Notes: generated from the letters alone by a model not told the origin. Shown: positions 35,101-47,825, counted from the stretch's first letter. The stretch is DNA of 64,000 bases from Chrysoporthe austroafricana (GCA_001051155.2 JYIP02000008.1:620001-684000); one strand, 5' to 3'. Program-made: numbers and translations.

Positions 35101-35716
35101 ACGACGCACTGTGCTGTGTCCGGACAGGCATCGAGACTGGTGGAGCGTTTGTTCGTGCCGGTTCCCTCTGGCTGCTGCTCGGTTTTTCCGACCTTCGGCT
35201 GCGGCTGGCATCCTCCTGGTAGGCCTGGTTCGCACTGGCCTGTCCGTTGGCATCCGCCGCGCCGTATCGCTGCGAAGCCGACCGCTCTGCAGACTGTTGT
35301 TTTCTCGAGCTCGAGCCACCGCCAGAATTGCCCGGCGTCTGCTGGGACGACGTGCGCGGGGGCACGACGGCGGAGGCCATGTTCTTGCGACGGTCGGAGG
35401 AGGAGGGTCGGTCGTAGGTTGTGTTCACGGGGATAGGGGACGCAAGGGCGGCGCGGGAACTCATTGGCGAATTGCTCTGTGATGGGACGTCTTTGTTGTT
35501 CCCGTTGCCGTTTCCGCCGCTAATCTTTCTGGACGGGCGCTGAGAACCTGACGGGGAAGAGTTGCTGTTCTGCGACGTAGCATAATAGGGGTCCCGGCCT
35601 GGCGACGTCAATTGCTGCTGGCGGCCACTGCCGGCGACGGCCAGAGGCGGTGAGCAGTGGGCTGCGACGGACGTTGCTGTCTGATGAGGCACAGTCTGTA
35701 ATGCGGCCGACGACAT
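32167..35716 (-). CDS. KIN4-like serine/threonine protein kinase
   Basis: A 1144-residue protein from exons 34787-35716, 34131-34724 and 32167-34077 (complement), all in phase 0 with GTAAGA/GTAAGT donors and CAG acceptors. Residues 1-280 are Ser/Gln-rich and disordered. The kinase domain starts [20 protein letters not shown]. Key residues are Lys314 (VAIK), Glu334, HRDLKLEN (407-414), DFG (427-429) and [13 protein letters not shown] with APE at 484-486. It ends near residue 575 ([16 protein letters not shown]). The remaining 570 residues are low complexity with basic Ser-rich patches, ending [22 protein letters not shown] and the [14 protein letters not shown] loop fit the Kin4/Frk1 group of the CAMK branch; in yeast Kin4 acts in the spindle-position checkpoint. 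Orthology is likely but not proven. A 6-kb gene-free region lies upstream. Confidence 0.88.
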
Positions 35717-36285
35717 TTTCCCACGCAAGACGCGCGGAGGGGCAGCAGGTCGACGGTGCGAGGGGTCGACCCAGTGGGTGTTGCCGCAGGTGGGAGTTGG
35801 GCCTGATGGGATAGGTACGGGTGCGGTGACGTGACGTGATGAGCTGGGTTGCAGGGAGGTAGGTGTTGCGACCCGACACGCGGCGTTTTTCTATCGTCCT
35901 TCTCGCAGGAATGCAATCGATTGAATTGGCGTGACTCGGCGTGACACGGCTAGACTTGGAATTGACGGCCTGGACGCAGCCGTCACCTGCAATGCTCGAG
36001 GCGTTCGAGTCAGGCGGTTACTGTAGCAGGTAGGACGGGTTGACGGCGGGAAAGGGGGCGGGTGTTGGGCCGGTAGGGTGTTTCGGGAGACGTTGGGTCT
36101 AGCACGGCTGCTAGACTTGGGCTCAACGTCGGGTTCCTGGTTCTGGTTCTGGGCGAAGGTGAGGCGTCGCTCGCTCGCTCACTCGGGTCGGGACACGGGT
36201 TTCCCAGCCCTGTGGGTGTGCGGGATGCGGGAGTGGGAAGGTTGGACGATTGGAGGAGGGATATGAAGACGAGGACGGGCAGGAG

Positions 36286-36312
36286 CAGCAGCAGCAGCAA
36301 CAACAGCAGCAG
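36286..36312. repeat. (CAG)n trinucleotide repeat
   Basis: About nine CAG/CAA units on the plus strand, upstream of the KIN4-like gene in its presumed 5' leader or promoter (CTG on the sense strand of that gene). A 14-base T run follows at 36363-36376. Confidence 0.85.
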
Positions 36313-37437
36313 TAACGGAGAGCTGGTGTCAGCAGCCTCGATGTTGCTTCCAGCGCCTGTGCTTTTTTTTTTTTTTCTCTCTTCCCTTGGGACGGACGTG
36401 TCGGGCACGGTGTGTTTTGGGGATTGGCGGGCAGGCTTGGGACTTTAAAAAAAAGTAACCAGGCGAGGTGCGGACGGGGATTGGGTCTGGTAGGTAGAGC
36501 AGTGCTGTGCGCTTCTGCTTGTATCGGTACGGTTGGAGTGGGAGTAATAGTCCCAGTTCTGCTGGGAAGGGTCCTGGTCCTGCTGGGCTCTCGGGCTGGG
36601 CTGAGACTCGCTGGACGAAGACCTGAGCCCGACCCGTCGAGGGAGTACGCCCTGCAGGTGATATGATCAGGAACAGAGGGCGCGGATACCAGCCAGCGGA
36701 TGCAGTGACTTGGGTCGCCAGGGAAGTAAGTGTTAGAGGCTTGGGTACCAATTAGCCATCCGGGGAAAGATCTGTTGCGGCGGCTTATGGTATCATGGCT
36801 GCCCTGTGCTCTCACGATGTTGTGGTGGCGGTTTGTCCAGAAGGGCCTGCAGCGTGCAGTCAGTCCCGCGAGATGGGCGTGGGAGCAGGAACAGAGGGCG
36901 GTCAAGGGTCCCGTCGAAGATGGAGTAGGGTATGGAGATCTGTTGTTGACGGATCGCCTTGCTTTCGCTCCCCTGCGCCTCGCCCGGAGTCTCGATTGGC
37001 AGAGGGGAGGGCACTTGTCGACTCAGGCGTGGGCGAGCCCGCATGCATGCAGCTCCCAGGCGCGACTCCTGCAGCCGGGGGCCTTGGGCGGAAGAGGCTC
37101 TCGCCCTCCTGCAGGTGCCCTAACGACCTGCCGACGTGTTCACAGGCTGGCCTAGTGTTGTTGTTGTTGTCGTTTTGGCCCCGGCGAATCCTGTCCACCC
37201 TCTTGCCTGTGACAGCTGGCGGCCCGAGCAGGCGAACCGCGGCACGATCGATGGCAGGCCGGTTCCTGCTGCGCGGCTGCGGGTGCAGTGACGTGCAAGG
37301 TCTTGCTGCTTGGGGTTTGGGGATCGGATCAGGTCAATTATTCAATTATGTTTTAGGCGCGGCCGTGTCGCAGGAGGGACCAGTTCCGGGGATGCGTGTT
37401 CGCGGCGGGTCGTGCGACGGTGCGACAGCACACTTGG

Positions 37438-37466
37438 AGACACACACACGCATGCACACACACACG
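37438..37466. repeat. (CA)n microsatellite
   Basis: Imperfect CA repeat interrupted by GCATG, in the gene-free region. Confidence 0.8.
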
Positions 37467-40400
37467 TGCGGTTCGAAAAAAACGAGGGGCTGTGGCCGTC
37501 CGACGGTTGACACGCCGTTGATGTCGACGAGGAGGACGAGGAGGGGGAGGGATCCTCTCGGGGGAGGGATCGGTCTGGCGATGGTGGTGCAGAGAGGAGG
37601 GAGGGAGGTTGGGTCTCCATGCCCATGCCGGGCCAGGTCAAGGGATCCAGAAAGAAACGGGCCCCTTGTTGCCGCTGACCTCTGGCATTGTCAGTGCGCT
37701 GCTACCGTAGTACGTACGGATCACCATGCACACACTGCGTCGGCGGGCGCACTGCACGCTGCCTCGCTATCTATCTAGTACGGATACTCTGGTACGGCAC
37801 CGGCAGTGGCAGTGGCCCTGCGGACGGGGTCGCCGGCCCTGACGCCATACCCAAGGCCTGAGGGAAGCGAGGGAGGCACAGGCGCAGGCAGAGGCAGAGG
37901 GGGCCCCAGGTGATGGGGAGGGGGAGGGGGTGGCGCCGCGCAGAGGGAGAGAGGGTCGGCCTAATCTCAGCAAGATTGACACACTCGTTTCCCTGTGTTC
38001 CTTCTGATCTTCCTTGGTTTTCCCTTCGCCTAGCCAATCCAGATGGGCCCAGGCGAACATATCAGCCCGGCTGCCCGGTCAATGCACGCAACTCAATCTC
38101 ACCACAGGCGAGCCCGACGTCTCATTTCGCCGTACAACCCAACGTCGCTTCTTTACATAAACGCCAGCGGCAGACCCGCGCAGTGCCAGCCCTTCTGCAG
38201 CCCACACCCGGGTCAACATTGAACCTTTGTGTCTCTCTGTGTTTCTGTCTCCCTCGCGACATGGGATTCTGGCCTGGCTCGTGCGAGAAAGCCCAGATGG
38301 CCATGTCCCGCTCGATGGCAATCTTTCCCGTTCCCTGGCGTGCCTGGCTGAGCTATCCTGCTAGTCTGCGGTCTCGACTGGGAATATGCCGGTCTGCACC
38401 ACGGCAGCTTGGCCTCAGGGTAAATCACTGCTTCATGCGCTGCAGTCTAGTCTTCAAGATGGCGGGAAACCCCTCGGTCATTTTTCTTTTCTTTTGTTTC
38501 TAGTTTCAGAGATCGCGATGACGCTGGGAGCACCTGGGAAGGGACGACCACGTGTAGAATGTCCAGTTCGTGCCCGACGGGCGACGGGAGGACCTGGCAG
38601 CCCCGATGGGGTTACCGAGCGCGCGCAGCGTGCCCAGCAGAGAGGCGGCTGCAGCATCATGTCTCAGCCCCCCACTATCAAGAAGGCCTGGGCTGGAGAG
38701 AATCGACCGGCCGACCTCGGGATCCCGCCGGGACTCATGATGGGCAGGCCTGGAAATCGCTCGGTAATAAGGTGGCCTCAGCACCGCGCAGGAAGGCCGC
38801 TGTGAGCTTCGGGCTCGCGGCGCCAGCTGGCCTGCCCTTCGAAGAGAAAAAGAGCGCAGGGCCGCTGCAGCGTTGCCCTCGGGCTCCCAGATAATATCGC
38901 GCTCGCGCGGTTGCAGTGTGCTTGTGTGCTTGCGGCTAGCCTGGCGCCCGAGGTGCAGCAAAGCAGCGCAGGTACGGCGCGGACGTGCATCCCAGTATGC
39001 CAGGCACAGCAAGGCGGATGCTACCTCCCGGATCCACGATGGCTTCAGCGCCGGAGACCCTCGTGGGCGAGTCGCCAGCCAGGCGCCCGAGCCGCTCAAG
39101 ACTCCCCGTCGCCTCACCCCGCCCCGACGTGCAAGAGTTGGCGTGTGCCGGATGATGTAATGAATGCTGCCCGTCCCTCGTGCGTCCCCGGGTTTTCTGC
39201 ACCTCTGCGCTGGTCTGGTCATCAGGCCGACTCGGCTCGTGTCGCATGAGCGATCATCCCAAGCCAACAGCGAACGGCGGCCCCGGGGCTGGGCGCGAAA
39301 CGCTGCCAGCCGTCTCCACAATGGCCTTCGAGAAGGTTGGGTCGAAGGATGTGACGCGGGCAGGACGGCATGGTGTGACCATCACCCCAGCCACTAGTAT
39401 TTTCCCTCCCATCCGAGCTCTAGCGGTCGAGTTCGTCGCGGGACGATCAGATGACGGGAAGGGCTGCGAGACTTGGGGGAGGGCGCCGGGGGGGGGATCG
39501 CATGTGGCCGGAGGTTACCCCATGTGCCATGCTGCCACGGGGGGGCACCTCCACGATCGCAACCGTGCGCTGTGCCTTTCTCGTATGTGGCAGCTGCTGG
39601 GATGAGACAAGAAATTACGTAGTGGCCCCCAGCTGTGCCTGAATTGCAACCCGCACGCACCTGGGCCCCGCGCTACCGCGGCTGACAGGGCCAGGGGTCT
39701 GATGCACGGCAACCTTCTTGTCGCTCTCATGCCTCTCGTTTTGCTTGCCGTTCTGCTGTCTGCGATCTTGACATGTGTGGATTCTGCTTAGTCTCGGCCG
39801 AACCTGTGGCCAATACCGTCTCGGTGTCTTGCCGCCGCCGCCTGGGCGGGAGGACGAGACCTCAGCACGTCGAGATGGCAGCCGGTCGCAATCAATGGCC
39901 AGGGCGCGCGCGCTGATCATCATAGGCACTCGAGATCATCAGCTGCGGGTGATATGCCCGATCCTCTCCCAAGATGCTCCGTATCGTATTGCGCAGCGCA
40001 GTCGCACCAGAAGCCAGAACTGCCCTGGCGCTAACATGCCCGGCGAGTTTCAACGGCCCCCTCCATCCCCTCTCGTCTTTGGACCCGAGATGCGACCCAG
40101 TGCCGCAGTCCAGCTGGCACGGGTCACGCCAGCGCATAAACTTTGGCTTTTTTCAGTTTCTTACCATCCCGATCGTATACGCCGCCACACCCACTCGTCC
40201 GGATCAAGGACGCCCACGCCGGTCACCGATGGATGTCGCGATTGCATGCGTCCGTGGAGGCCTCACGCTGCATATCGAGGGGCTTGACCATCGCTTTGTT
40301 TCCCCCCGTTCCAGCGCCCTTGAGCAGGATTTTGCATGAAGTTTTGAACAGAAACCTGGGGTCATGCCTACAGTGCCTGCCATACCTAAATCCGTAGGCA

Positions 40401-41672
40401 CACTACCAACGGCTGCTCTGCTGCCCTGCTCCTCCCGGACTTCTAGTCGTCTGGAATTATCACAACCTTAGAAGCCGTAAACCGGCGATGAAACCGCGGC
40501 CCGTACTCGAGAGCCGCCTTGGTAGACGATCTCATACACTGCACGGTGAGCCATGCCGCCGTATCAGACAGGACGCATGGAAGGTCGGAGATGGACGTGG
40601 CGTCCGGAGGTAGGGGTGAGCCTGATATGACCTCCGCGTACTAATAGATTCTATTCCGCCGCCAATTGCCAGCGGGAGAGACATGTCGTGCCATGGACCG
40701 CCACGGCGTTGCGTTTTGCCTCTTTTGTCGTTCCTCCTGGCCCTCAAACAGCAGGAGCCGCGTACCCTTTCTGCATGCTGCATGAGATGCTAAGAAGCTA
40801 GCGGGCCGCCTCGATGCGCTGGGCTGGGGTGGTCTCGGGAGATCTTGCCGCCTGTGTCGCAAGTGGTCAAGGGATGCTGTGGATGGTGCCAACCAGCGAC
40901 AATCTTATTCTCAAGAAATTATTACATTTCAAAAGCTATAGCAGACAGAGTGAGGCTGGTTGTGCTGATGATCAGACCATCTATCATCATCACGATGCGA
41001 ACCAATCCCCTCGCGAGCCGGACGCATCGATGAGCCAAATGCCATTCGCTTGTACTAAGACCGGCGCGCAGAGAGTAGAACAGACTACCGCTCGCCCGGG
41101 CTGTCACTCTCTCACATCACTCGGGCCGCCTTGCCGCAGCCCAGGACATCCTCCATCCACCAAGTCCTGCTGCGAGGCAACATAGCTGACCGACATAGCA
41201 CGCGGCATCAAGCTCTCAATCGCGGGCTCCGGCCCAAGACAGGAATGTCTTGGGCTGGCCCACATCCGGAGTTGCCCGAGGGTCCGAGGGTCACTCGGCA
41301 GCCCGATCCCAAGGAAACCAGGGACGCTAGAGGCTGTTTTTCATTTTCCGATCAATGCGTGGCTCTGATAAGAATAACTTGGAAAATGCCTCCCAAGTAA
41401 TGATGACGCAAGGCCATGAGCGTTCGTCTTGGGTTAGGCGTCTTCTCTCAAGAGGGCCCCATGCAGCTACGCGGCCGACTCGCATCCGAGGAGCCTCGTT
41501 ACGACACTGCTGAGCGACGCGACGAGCACAAGACCATGGGGATTGTACCAGGAGTCTGTTGCTTGTGCCCTGTTTCTGCGGAGGCATGCGCTGTCCGCGA
41601 CACCTACGCGAGACAGGCAAGTTGTGCGAAATGTGACGTTGACGAAGATATTGACCTACCGGGGACGAGTGT

Positions 41673-43266
41673 TCATGGTAGCTTGATGTTGATGTTATAC
41701 GCATCCAGCGCAAGCGCCACAGCAGTCAAGGCTGCGCTGTATGCCACAAGAATACCCATGCTTCCCACTGGCCCGATATTCAACGTCGGCACAGTCATAT
41801 TAACGAACCCGGTCATGAGGTTCGCCAATAGAAAGATCGCAAGGCCATTCCGATTGTAGGCACGGAGCACCCTGCTCGTCGCCATTTCGTAGGCTTCCTT
41901 CTCGGCCTTCACATCCGTTGCACTATAGAAGCCCGGGAAGCAGAGCGTCTCAACCAAGCAGTACGCGAAAAGCTGCAGTGAACCCAACGCGGCCACGCCC
42001 AGGATGTATGGCAGGTTCGCTAGTCTGCGGGACACAGACAGACCTGCTCCGTAATTGTAGTCCGTTGCGAAGAAGAACAGCACTGACCATATGCTGCACC
42101 ACACAGCCATGGTCATCAGAAGCGTTGTCCTCTGCGTTGCGCCGCTGGAACCACTGCGTGGGTTAATCTTGCGCGGCAGGACATACATTCCTGTGTCCTG
42201 ACCGGTGAGAAATATGGCCAGATAGCCAACAAAGCTGAAGACACCCTCACGGTTCCTGGATAGCAAGTCAACCCTGGGCGCAGTGAGGATATAGGCCTTC
42301 AGGCTAGTGCTTTCCAGCACAACTTGGTATGCTACTCCCAAGATGAGCGCGAGAGCCGTATACGACGGAATGATTTTTAACGCCGACTGGAAGATGGCGA
42401 CAAATGGCGGTAGGAAGGCCAGCGTAAAAAAGAAATTCCAATGCACACCGTATTCGGTGACATGCTCAGCGTAGTCGAGGCCCTTGACGCTAAGTAGGCG
42501 AACTATACCCAAGACAAGGAGTGGCAAGGAGTGGCGGCACGAGTCGGCGAGCCGTCTGGGCAAAGTCACGGCCATCGCGCGGCTGCCACCTGCGTGGGCA
42601 GCACGTTCTTTGAGGACGGGCCGCGCTGCAACCACGCCAGCAGAGAAGACAAAGGCACCCACCCCGACGTCCATTAGCGATGTGCCCCATGTCTCCACCT
42701 TAGCGAAGCGCCTCGGGAATATGCGAAAGTCGACGGCTAGGATCGCCAGACAGGTGAGGACCAGTATAGAGCCGCGGAAGAACGTCAGGAACGGCTTCGT
42801 TGAGAGTACGTCGGTGTCGCGACCGCCCGCTGCAGTCGAGCCGGCGGCCTTGTTGTTGGACTTGGCGGCGCGAGGGAGCTTGGGCTTCTTTCTCCGCGCG
42901 CCGGTGTTGGGTGGTAGGGCGTAGACGAGGAGGGCGGGGGCGAGGAGCAGGATTATGAGCAGAACCGCGCTGTTTGCGTATAGTGTAATCGCTAGCAGGG
43001 CAGCTCCGACGTTAAGGAGGTAGTCGACGACGATTCCGAGGGCCATGTATGGTCTGAAGAACGATTGGCGCGCTTGCAGGACTGACCAGACCAGAGCAGC
43101 GACCTGTTCCGAGCGCTCAGCTTGATTCTTGCTCCGGACTGTCAAATGTAGATAGACTCACTGGGAGAACAGCAGTCACCGTTACGATTTCGCTGACAGG
43201 GCCGCCGGTCAAGCCGGACACGAAGTCCTCCTTGAGCTGCTTGTAACTGGCGGTCGAGTTGGACAT
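41673..43266 (-). CDS. GWT1: GWT1, GPI inositol acyltransferase
   Basis: A 511-residue polytopic protein from exons 43162-43266 and 41673-43103 (complement). The 58-bp intron (GTGAGT to GGAACAG) was placed to restore [20 protein letters not shown]; an AG only 23 bases after the donor was rejected because it breaks the frame. The N-terminus has the family signature [20 protein letters not shown]. About a dozen hydrophobic spans follow, with conserved landmarks [73 protein letters not shown] and [23 protein letters not shown]1 (PIGW) palmitoylates inositol on GlcN-PI in the ER membrane, an early step of GPI-anchor synthesis, and is the known target of the antifungal manogepix. A charged, Ala/Lys-rich loop near residues 100-125 looks lineage-specific. 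Divergent from the BTB-like gene. Confidence 0.95.
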
Positions 43267-44091
43267 GTTGAGAACCGCCACGTCTCAGAGCAGCCACAGA
43301 AAAGACGGAATTGGGGACTCAAGGCTCTCCAAGCTCAAGCAGCATCGCGCGGCCCGATCAGTTACGGACGACTTCCGAGGACAGGCTGGCAACAGGTGAA
43401 GTGCTTCCTCAGCCTCGTGCGGGAGAGTTAGAGGAAGGTCATAGCTCTCTGCCCGGCAAGCCAAGAGCGTGTTCCAGCCAATTAGCAATGACGACACATC
43501 CTAGCTACCAAGTGGGGGCGCGCGTGCAAGCCCCCTGAGCGGCCTCCTAACAGGTGAAATACTGCCATTCCTCATGCTCGCGGCACAAATATTTTCCACC
43601 TTCAGCGCTCTCCCGGATCAAGACCCGCGAGAAAACACGGGAAACTAGTCAACGGATGCAAACAAAGAACAGGACATTTTAGTGGTGAGGCTCGGACAGC
43701 AGAGCTTGTGGTCCAGACTGCCGGATGGCCAAGACTGTCGGAATTACGGGTCCTTTGTCCTCCAGAGGCCATGGCGAAACGCGAGTTCTTTGTTGTCAAA
43801 TATTAGGGACGCATGTCTTTGTTCTGAGATATGACTTCATGACACTTGGCATCAGCCTTCAGACGGCTGAGAAGAAAGAAATGAGAAACAGTCAAAGAAG
43901 TCGTACGAGACTGGTCATCATGGCGTCTCTCTCATCCATCTTTAATCGAGATTTCTGCTCTTCAAAGCCCTCCGACCCCCTCTGAGACGTCGTCAGCGCT
44001 GGCTCCCGATGTTCACATTAATCTGCTCACGTTGTTCAGCCCTTGATTTCTTCTCTCTGTCGAGCGTCCTCGACCCCTGTGATTCATAATA
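43267..44091. promoter_or_regulatory. Divergent promoter, GWT1 / BTB-like gene
   Basis: These 825 bp separate two divergent start codons. The right end is T/C-rich before 44092 (TTGATTTCTTCTCTCTGTCG). No recognised binding sites. Confidence 0.4.
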
Positions 44092-45399
44092 ATGGAAGCT
44101 CAAACACAGAGGAGGCCCAACCTCGAAGTCAAGACGAACTACGTGGACGAGTTGCCCGACGGACTCCCAAGAACGGCCTTCCAAACATATCGCAGCCCAT
44201 TACCCTCGGCCAGCCCCCTGACAGCAAAGCCACTGCCCACTCCCGTCCAGCCCTCTGTTCCTGGGCCCGATGCCACCATAAGACAGCATGAGAGGGCGAT
44301 GGTGGAAAGCTTCGAAGGCCGAGGCAGAGGAGGCTCGTTCGGCAGTGAGAGGCCAGCTTGGACGCCAATGTCGCCCGTTGCGGAGCAGACTATGGCAGCA
44401 AAACTCGGGCATATGACTATGGAGAGTCCGTGGTACGCACAAACATCAGTGCCGTCATTCACAGCTGCTAACACGCCTAGCAACCCACGAGAATCCTTCC
44501 ACGGCAGCCCGAACCGATCGATTGCAGACGAGACTAGATCAATGCTGCTTTCCGGCATGACAGCATCACAAGCGAATGACCTGGGTACGGTGGCTAATCG
44601 CAGGCTGTCAGCCCCAGTCGAAATGTCGCCGAAGCCGCGGAAGCAGAGCATGGCCTTTATCCATCCGGAAATGCTGCAAGCCTTTGGCCACGTGTACTTG
44701 GGTGATCCGGCCAAGGCGGATGTCTTCGTGGCGCCTTGTGCCCTGCGGCGGAAGAGCGGAAGTGGACAGGTAGACGGCACCGAGGGAAACCGGCTCGCGA
44801 TCCGGGTGCGAATCCGGCCCCGTGGCAAGGACCGCAAGCCTTTTCTCTTGGCGAGGAGCTTCGACCTCGACCAGCTCAGGACTACGCTCCCCTCGACGCC
44901 CACGACGCCTTCGTCCTCACGACGCCAGTCAGGTGTCCCGCTGTCCCCTGAGGATCTGTCAAGCCCGACACGGACCCCGACGCTCCCCCGGACTCCCCTG
45001 ACGCCGCTAGGCTCGGACCGGCGCCGATCTAGCGTGGCCGCATCCGGGCCCCGGGGCGGCAGTCACCAGTCGAAGAGCAGCACCAAGGAGATGCCAGTCC
45101 GTGAGTGTAACCCCACACCCCACCTCTTGTTCGACGACAGTCCCAACTATTGTTGCACGTGTCAGCCTGTCACCCGCTGATCGGTTGTTGTTGGTCTAGA
45201 CCTCGCGTATGCACGCTCATATCTGCCTGCGCTGGCAGCGCTGATGCTGTCAGGACACGTCAAGACTGGAGATTCGATCGACCTGCCGATGCCGCACCCC
45301 GAGGCATGGCCCCAGACGCTGGCATACGTGTACACGGGCAGGGGAGAACCGGGTGAGGCAGTGGAACAGAATGTGCTGCATCTAGGTGGGAGAGTATAA
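44092..45399 (+). CDS. BTB/POZ-like protein with long disordered N-terminus
   Basis: A 402-residue protein from exons 44092-45100 and 45200-45399. The 99-bp intron (GTGAGT to GTCTAG) joins in phase to give KEMPV-HLAYARSYLPAL. The first about 190 residues are Pro/Ser-rich. A conserved block follows (AFIHPEMLQAFGHVYLGDPA, KADVFVAPCALRRKSG, LAIRVRIRPRGKDRKPFLLA), then a Ser/Pro/Thr linker. The C-terminal part (LPALAALMLSGHVKTGDSID, LPMPHPEAWPQTLAYVYTG) resembles the second half of a fungal BTB/POZ fold, where the YTG step is typical. The N-terminal half of the fold is not obvious, so the BTB label is tentative. Such proteins usually mediate protein contacts or Cul3 binding. Stop codon TAA at 45397. 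Confidence 0.7.
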
Positions 45400-46984
45400 G
45401 ACGTGCCTAGCTGGTGGGGTGGTGGGAACTCTTCTTGCGCGGGGGCACAGGGCTTGCGGCCGTCGTGCGTTGTCGTCTAGGATGATGTTTCGTCAGCTCC
45501 TCCAAATGTATCCAGAATGCCTATTATGAGCGTTGAGATGTTAGTCATTTCAGCACGTGGTCGTGATAAATGAACGACTTGCAACGAGAAACACGGGATG
45601 TCTTCTGTGTCAGGTAGAAGATCAGGCTGATGAGATCAGATGCCCAGAGTTTCGGGTGGTCGACATCTGCGTGAGGAAAGCGCAGCTCTCGGGTGGAGCT
45701 TGACGCGACCGTCTGGCATCTAGCCTCTGCAGCCTGCAGCTACTGTAACGAGGGTTTTCCCGTCATCAAGACCTCTCACTGCAAATGGAATAGACGCCGT
45801 GAACAACGTTTCGAATATGGTGGGCGCTCGGAGCTACCCACATGTCAATGCCAAAGACACTTATTTCCATCTACCGCAATGCCTAAACCCTAAAGGTAGG
45901 CCCCACCAACAGGCCGTGGCACCTCGAAACTGGTGCAGAGATTCGTCGAGATCGTGGGAACAACACAGAGCGGCCGAGAGCCAGCGACGAGATTTCGCAA
46001 AGTCCAGTCTTGACTGCCGCAAATTCCTGCGACTGCGATCAGCGAGATATTCTCCCACTGGCTGCTGCGTCTACAGCCACGGCGACACTAAGCAGCAAGC
46101 TCGCACATGCAGGGCGTCTGTGTGTTTCCAATAATCTAGAAGTAGGGAGACAGATCAAGCCACACAAGCTTCAGGCCACAGCGTTCATCAAACCAGGTCA
46201 GGCTAAGGCCCCGGAGCCCATCAGGCTCGCAGACAAGCACAATGAGCAGCTAGCTACCAGCATCGCGTAGACTCCCGCGCTCGCTTCAAGGACCAGGCGT
46301 TGTCAACAGGCAAACCTCCAGAACCTTCCGCTCCACTTCGGGCAGCATTCTCTCCTCCTTCTGCACGACGCCGATATCAGTGAGTCAATATGACCCCGTA
46401 AACAACAAGAGACCCACCAATTACCCTCATTCGCCTGGCGTGTGCCTCCTAAATTTGCAGCCATTCGATCTCTCGAAACGGTCATGATCTGCACTGACTT
46501 CCACGACAGTCTCTGCCTTCTTTTTTCCCCTCGAGGCCTGACTGGATTGTCTCCATCGCCAACACCTCCTGGCCGCGGCATGCTGGCGCAAGTGCCTCCC
46601 CGGCAACCTCTTTCAGTTTAGCCAAGCATCTGAAGGAACGTCGCGAAGACGGGCAGCACGGCTTCTGTTCTCCACACTCCTTACCATCGACACACACGAT
46701 CCTAGAGAAGGCCCCCATCGTCCGGCGACTGCTAGAAAGGGTCACACGAAGCAGAAGGGAACCTCGCCTCGTGGTCTATAGTCAACCCAAACTACCCAAC
46801 ATCACAGAGAGTGCGGCCTATACGGCCACGGGAACAGACCACTCCTTCCTCCTCGAGGCTGGACTTTGACAGGTTCCTCTCAGGCAGAGGCAGAAACGAA
46901 TTCCCATTCCCTTGACAGGGCTCATCCGCAGATCGGCCAATCATTTCTCCATCCCATTTCTTGATCTGGACAACGAAAGCAATC
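45400..46984. other. Gene-free spacer
   Basis: 1.6 kb with only short frames lacking motifs. The end nearest 46985 is moderately C/T-rich and probably holds the promoter of the P-loop gene. Confidence 0.4.
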
Positions 46985-47825
46985 ATGAATGCACCTATCA
47001 TTCTGTTGAACGGCTGGCCCGGCGTGGGCAAGGATACCGTAGCCGAGACTCTCAAGCTCCTTCTCGGCGACGACAAGGCGAGCCTGGTCGATTGGAGCCA
47101 GTCACAGAGCGAGATCTTTCAGCCGATTCCAGAAGACGATGTCGAGGCACAGAAGAAACAACGGGACGCATGCTTCGCGGACCAGGTTGAGCATCCAACT
47201 ACCCTGAAGAAGATCGTCATCTGTACCGACTGTTTGCCGGACACCCCCAAGGGCAGGGTCTTAGCTCAGGACTTTGAAAATGTTGCCAACAGATGCAAGC
47301 GTCTTTTGATACCCATATACCTTGACTGTCACCTGAACGAGAATATGCGCAGGATTGCGAACTCGGAGAGAAGGGTCAGCCTCAAGGACAAGAGTAAGTT
47401 TTCTAATCTGCTCTCACCTCATTGAAGTACCTCCAAAGTCGTTTCGGCTCTGGCTCTGGCCCTCATCTCCGCGTTACGGAATCATCTACCACCCACGCGA
47501 GAGGTCTTAAAATCCAGGACTATCATGAATTTAGTTGCTTTCACTGTGGATTCTGAATCAGCCTGGAGTCCGTAAAGTATTTGCTGACATTCCTCACCCA
47601 TTAGTCCGGAGCCCTAACGAGGCGCGCACGGTCAGATCTGAGGGAGGCAAGCTCTTCGCGTACAAGCAACACGAAGGCCTGACAATCAACAACACGAGTA
47701 TCCTGCCTCACGAAGCCGCGCTGCAGATCCTGTCTTTCATGAGAGAGTTGATCGCACGTCGGGACGAGGCTTTGGTCAATGAGGAAACAACACCGTTGGA
47801 GGCAAAAGAGCCTATGTGGCCATGA
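46985..47825 (+). CDS. P-loop NTPase (AAA_33/kinase-like), function unknown
   Basis: A 209-residue protein from exons 46985-47393 and 47605-47825; the 211-bp intron has a GTAAGT donor, a GCTGAC branch and a CCCATTAG acceptor and joins in phase (LKDK-IRSPNEARTV). The N-terminus MNAPIILLNGWPGVGKDTVA contains a Walker A loop (G10 to T18, GWPGVGKDT) like that of small-molecule kinases and AAA_33 proteins. A hydrophobic strand with acidic ends (KIVICTDCLPD) and LLIPIYLDCHLNENMRRIA follow, typical of the lid region of nucleoside or shikimate-type kinases. The C-terminus reads ILPHEAALQILSFMRELIAR. Likely an ATP-dependent phosphotransferase; the substrate is not inferable. ATG context AATCATGA; an upstream in-frame ATG is absent. 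Confidence 0.76.

Larger units (their letters stand above)
35717..41672. other. 6-kb gene-free region between KIN4-like gene and GWT1
   Basis: GC-rich sequence with many chance open frames on both strands (for example 36795-37778 plus and 38506-39321 minus) made of Arg, Ser, Gly, Pro and Ala without motifs or consistent splicing. The part next to the kinase, to about 36900, probably contains its long leader and promoter: it is C/T-rich on the minus strand and carries CAG and T-run repeats. The remainder to 41672 shows scattered simple repeats only. A non-coding RNA or a fast-evolving gene cannot be excluded. Confidence 0.5.

Noticed and set aside
36795..37778. 327-codon open frame on the plus strand
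   Set aside because: Arg/Gly/Ser-rich with no motif, overlapping open frames on both strands, and it runs through a CA microsatellite. A chance opening in GC-rich DNA.
38506..39321. 271-codon open frame on the minus strand
   Set aside because: Composition dominated by Arg, Ser, Ala and Pro with no conserved segment or splice-consistent extension. Not supported as a gene.
43119..43161. A 23-base intron in GWT1 ending at TTTGACAG
   Set aside because: Too short for a functional intron and it breaks the frame. The 58-bp intron ending GGAACAG restores the conserved N-terminal region.
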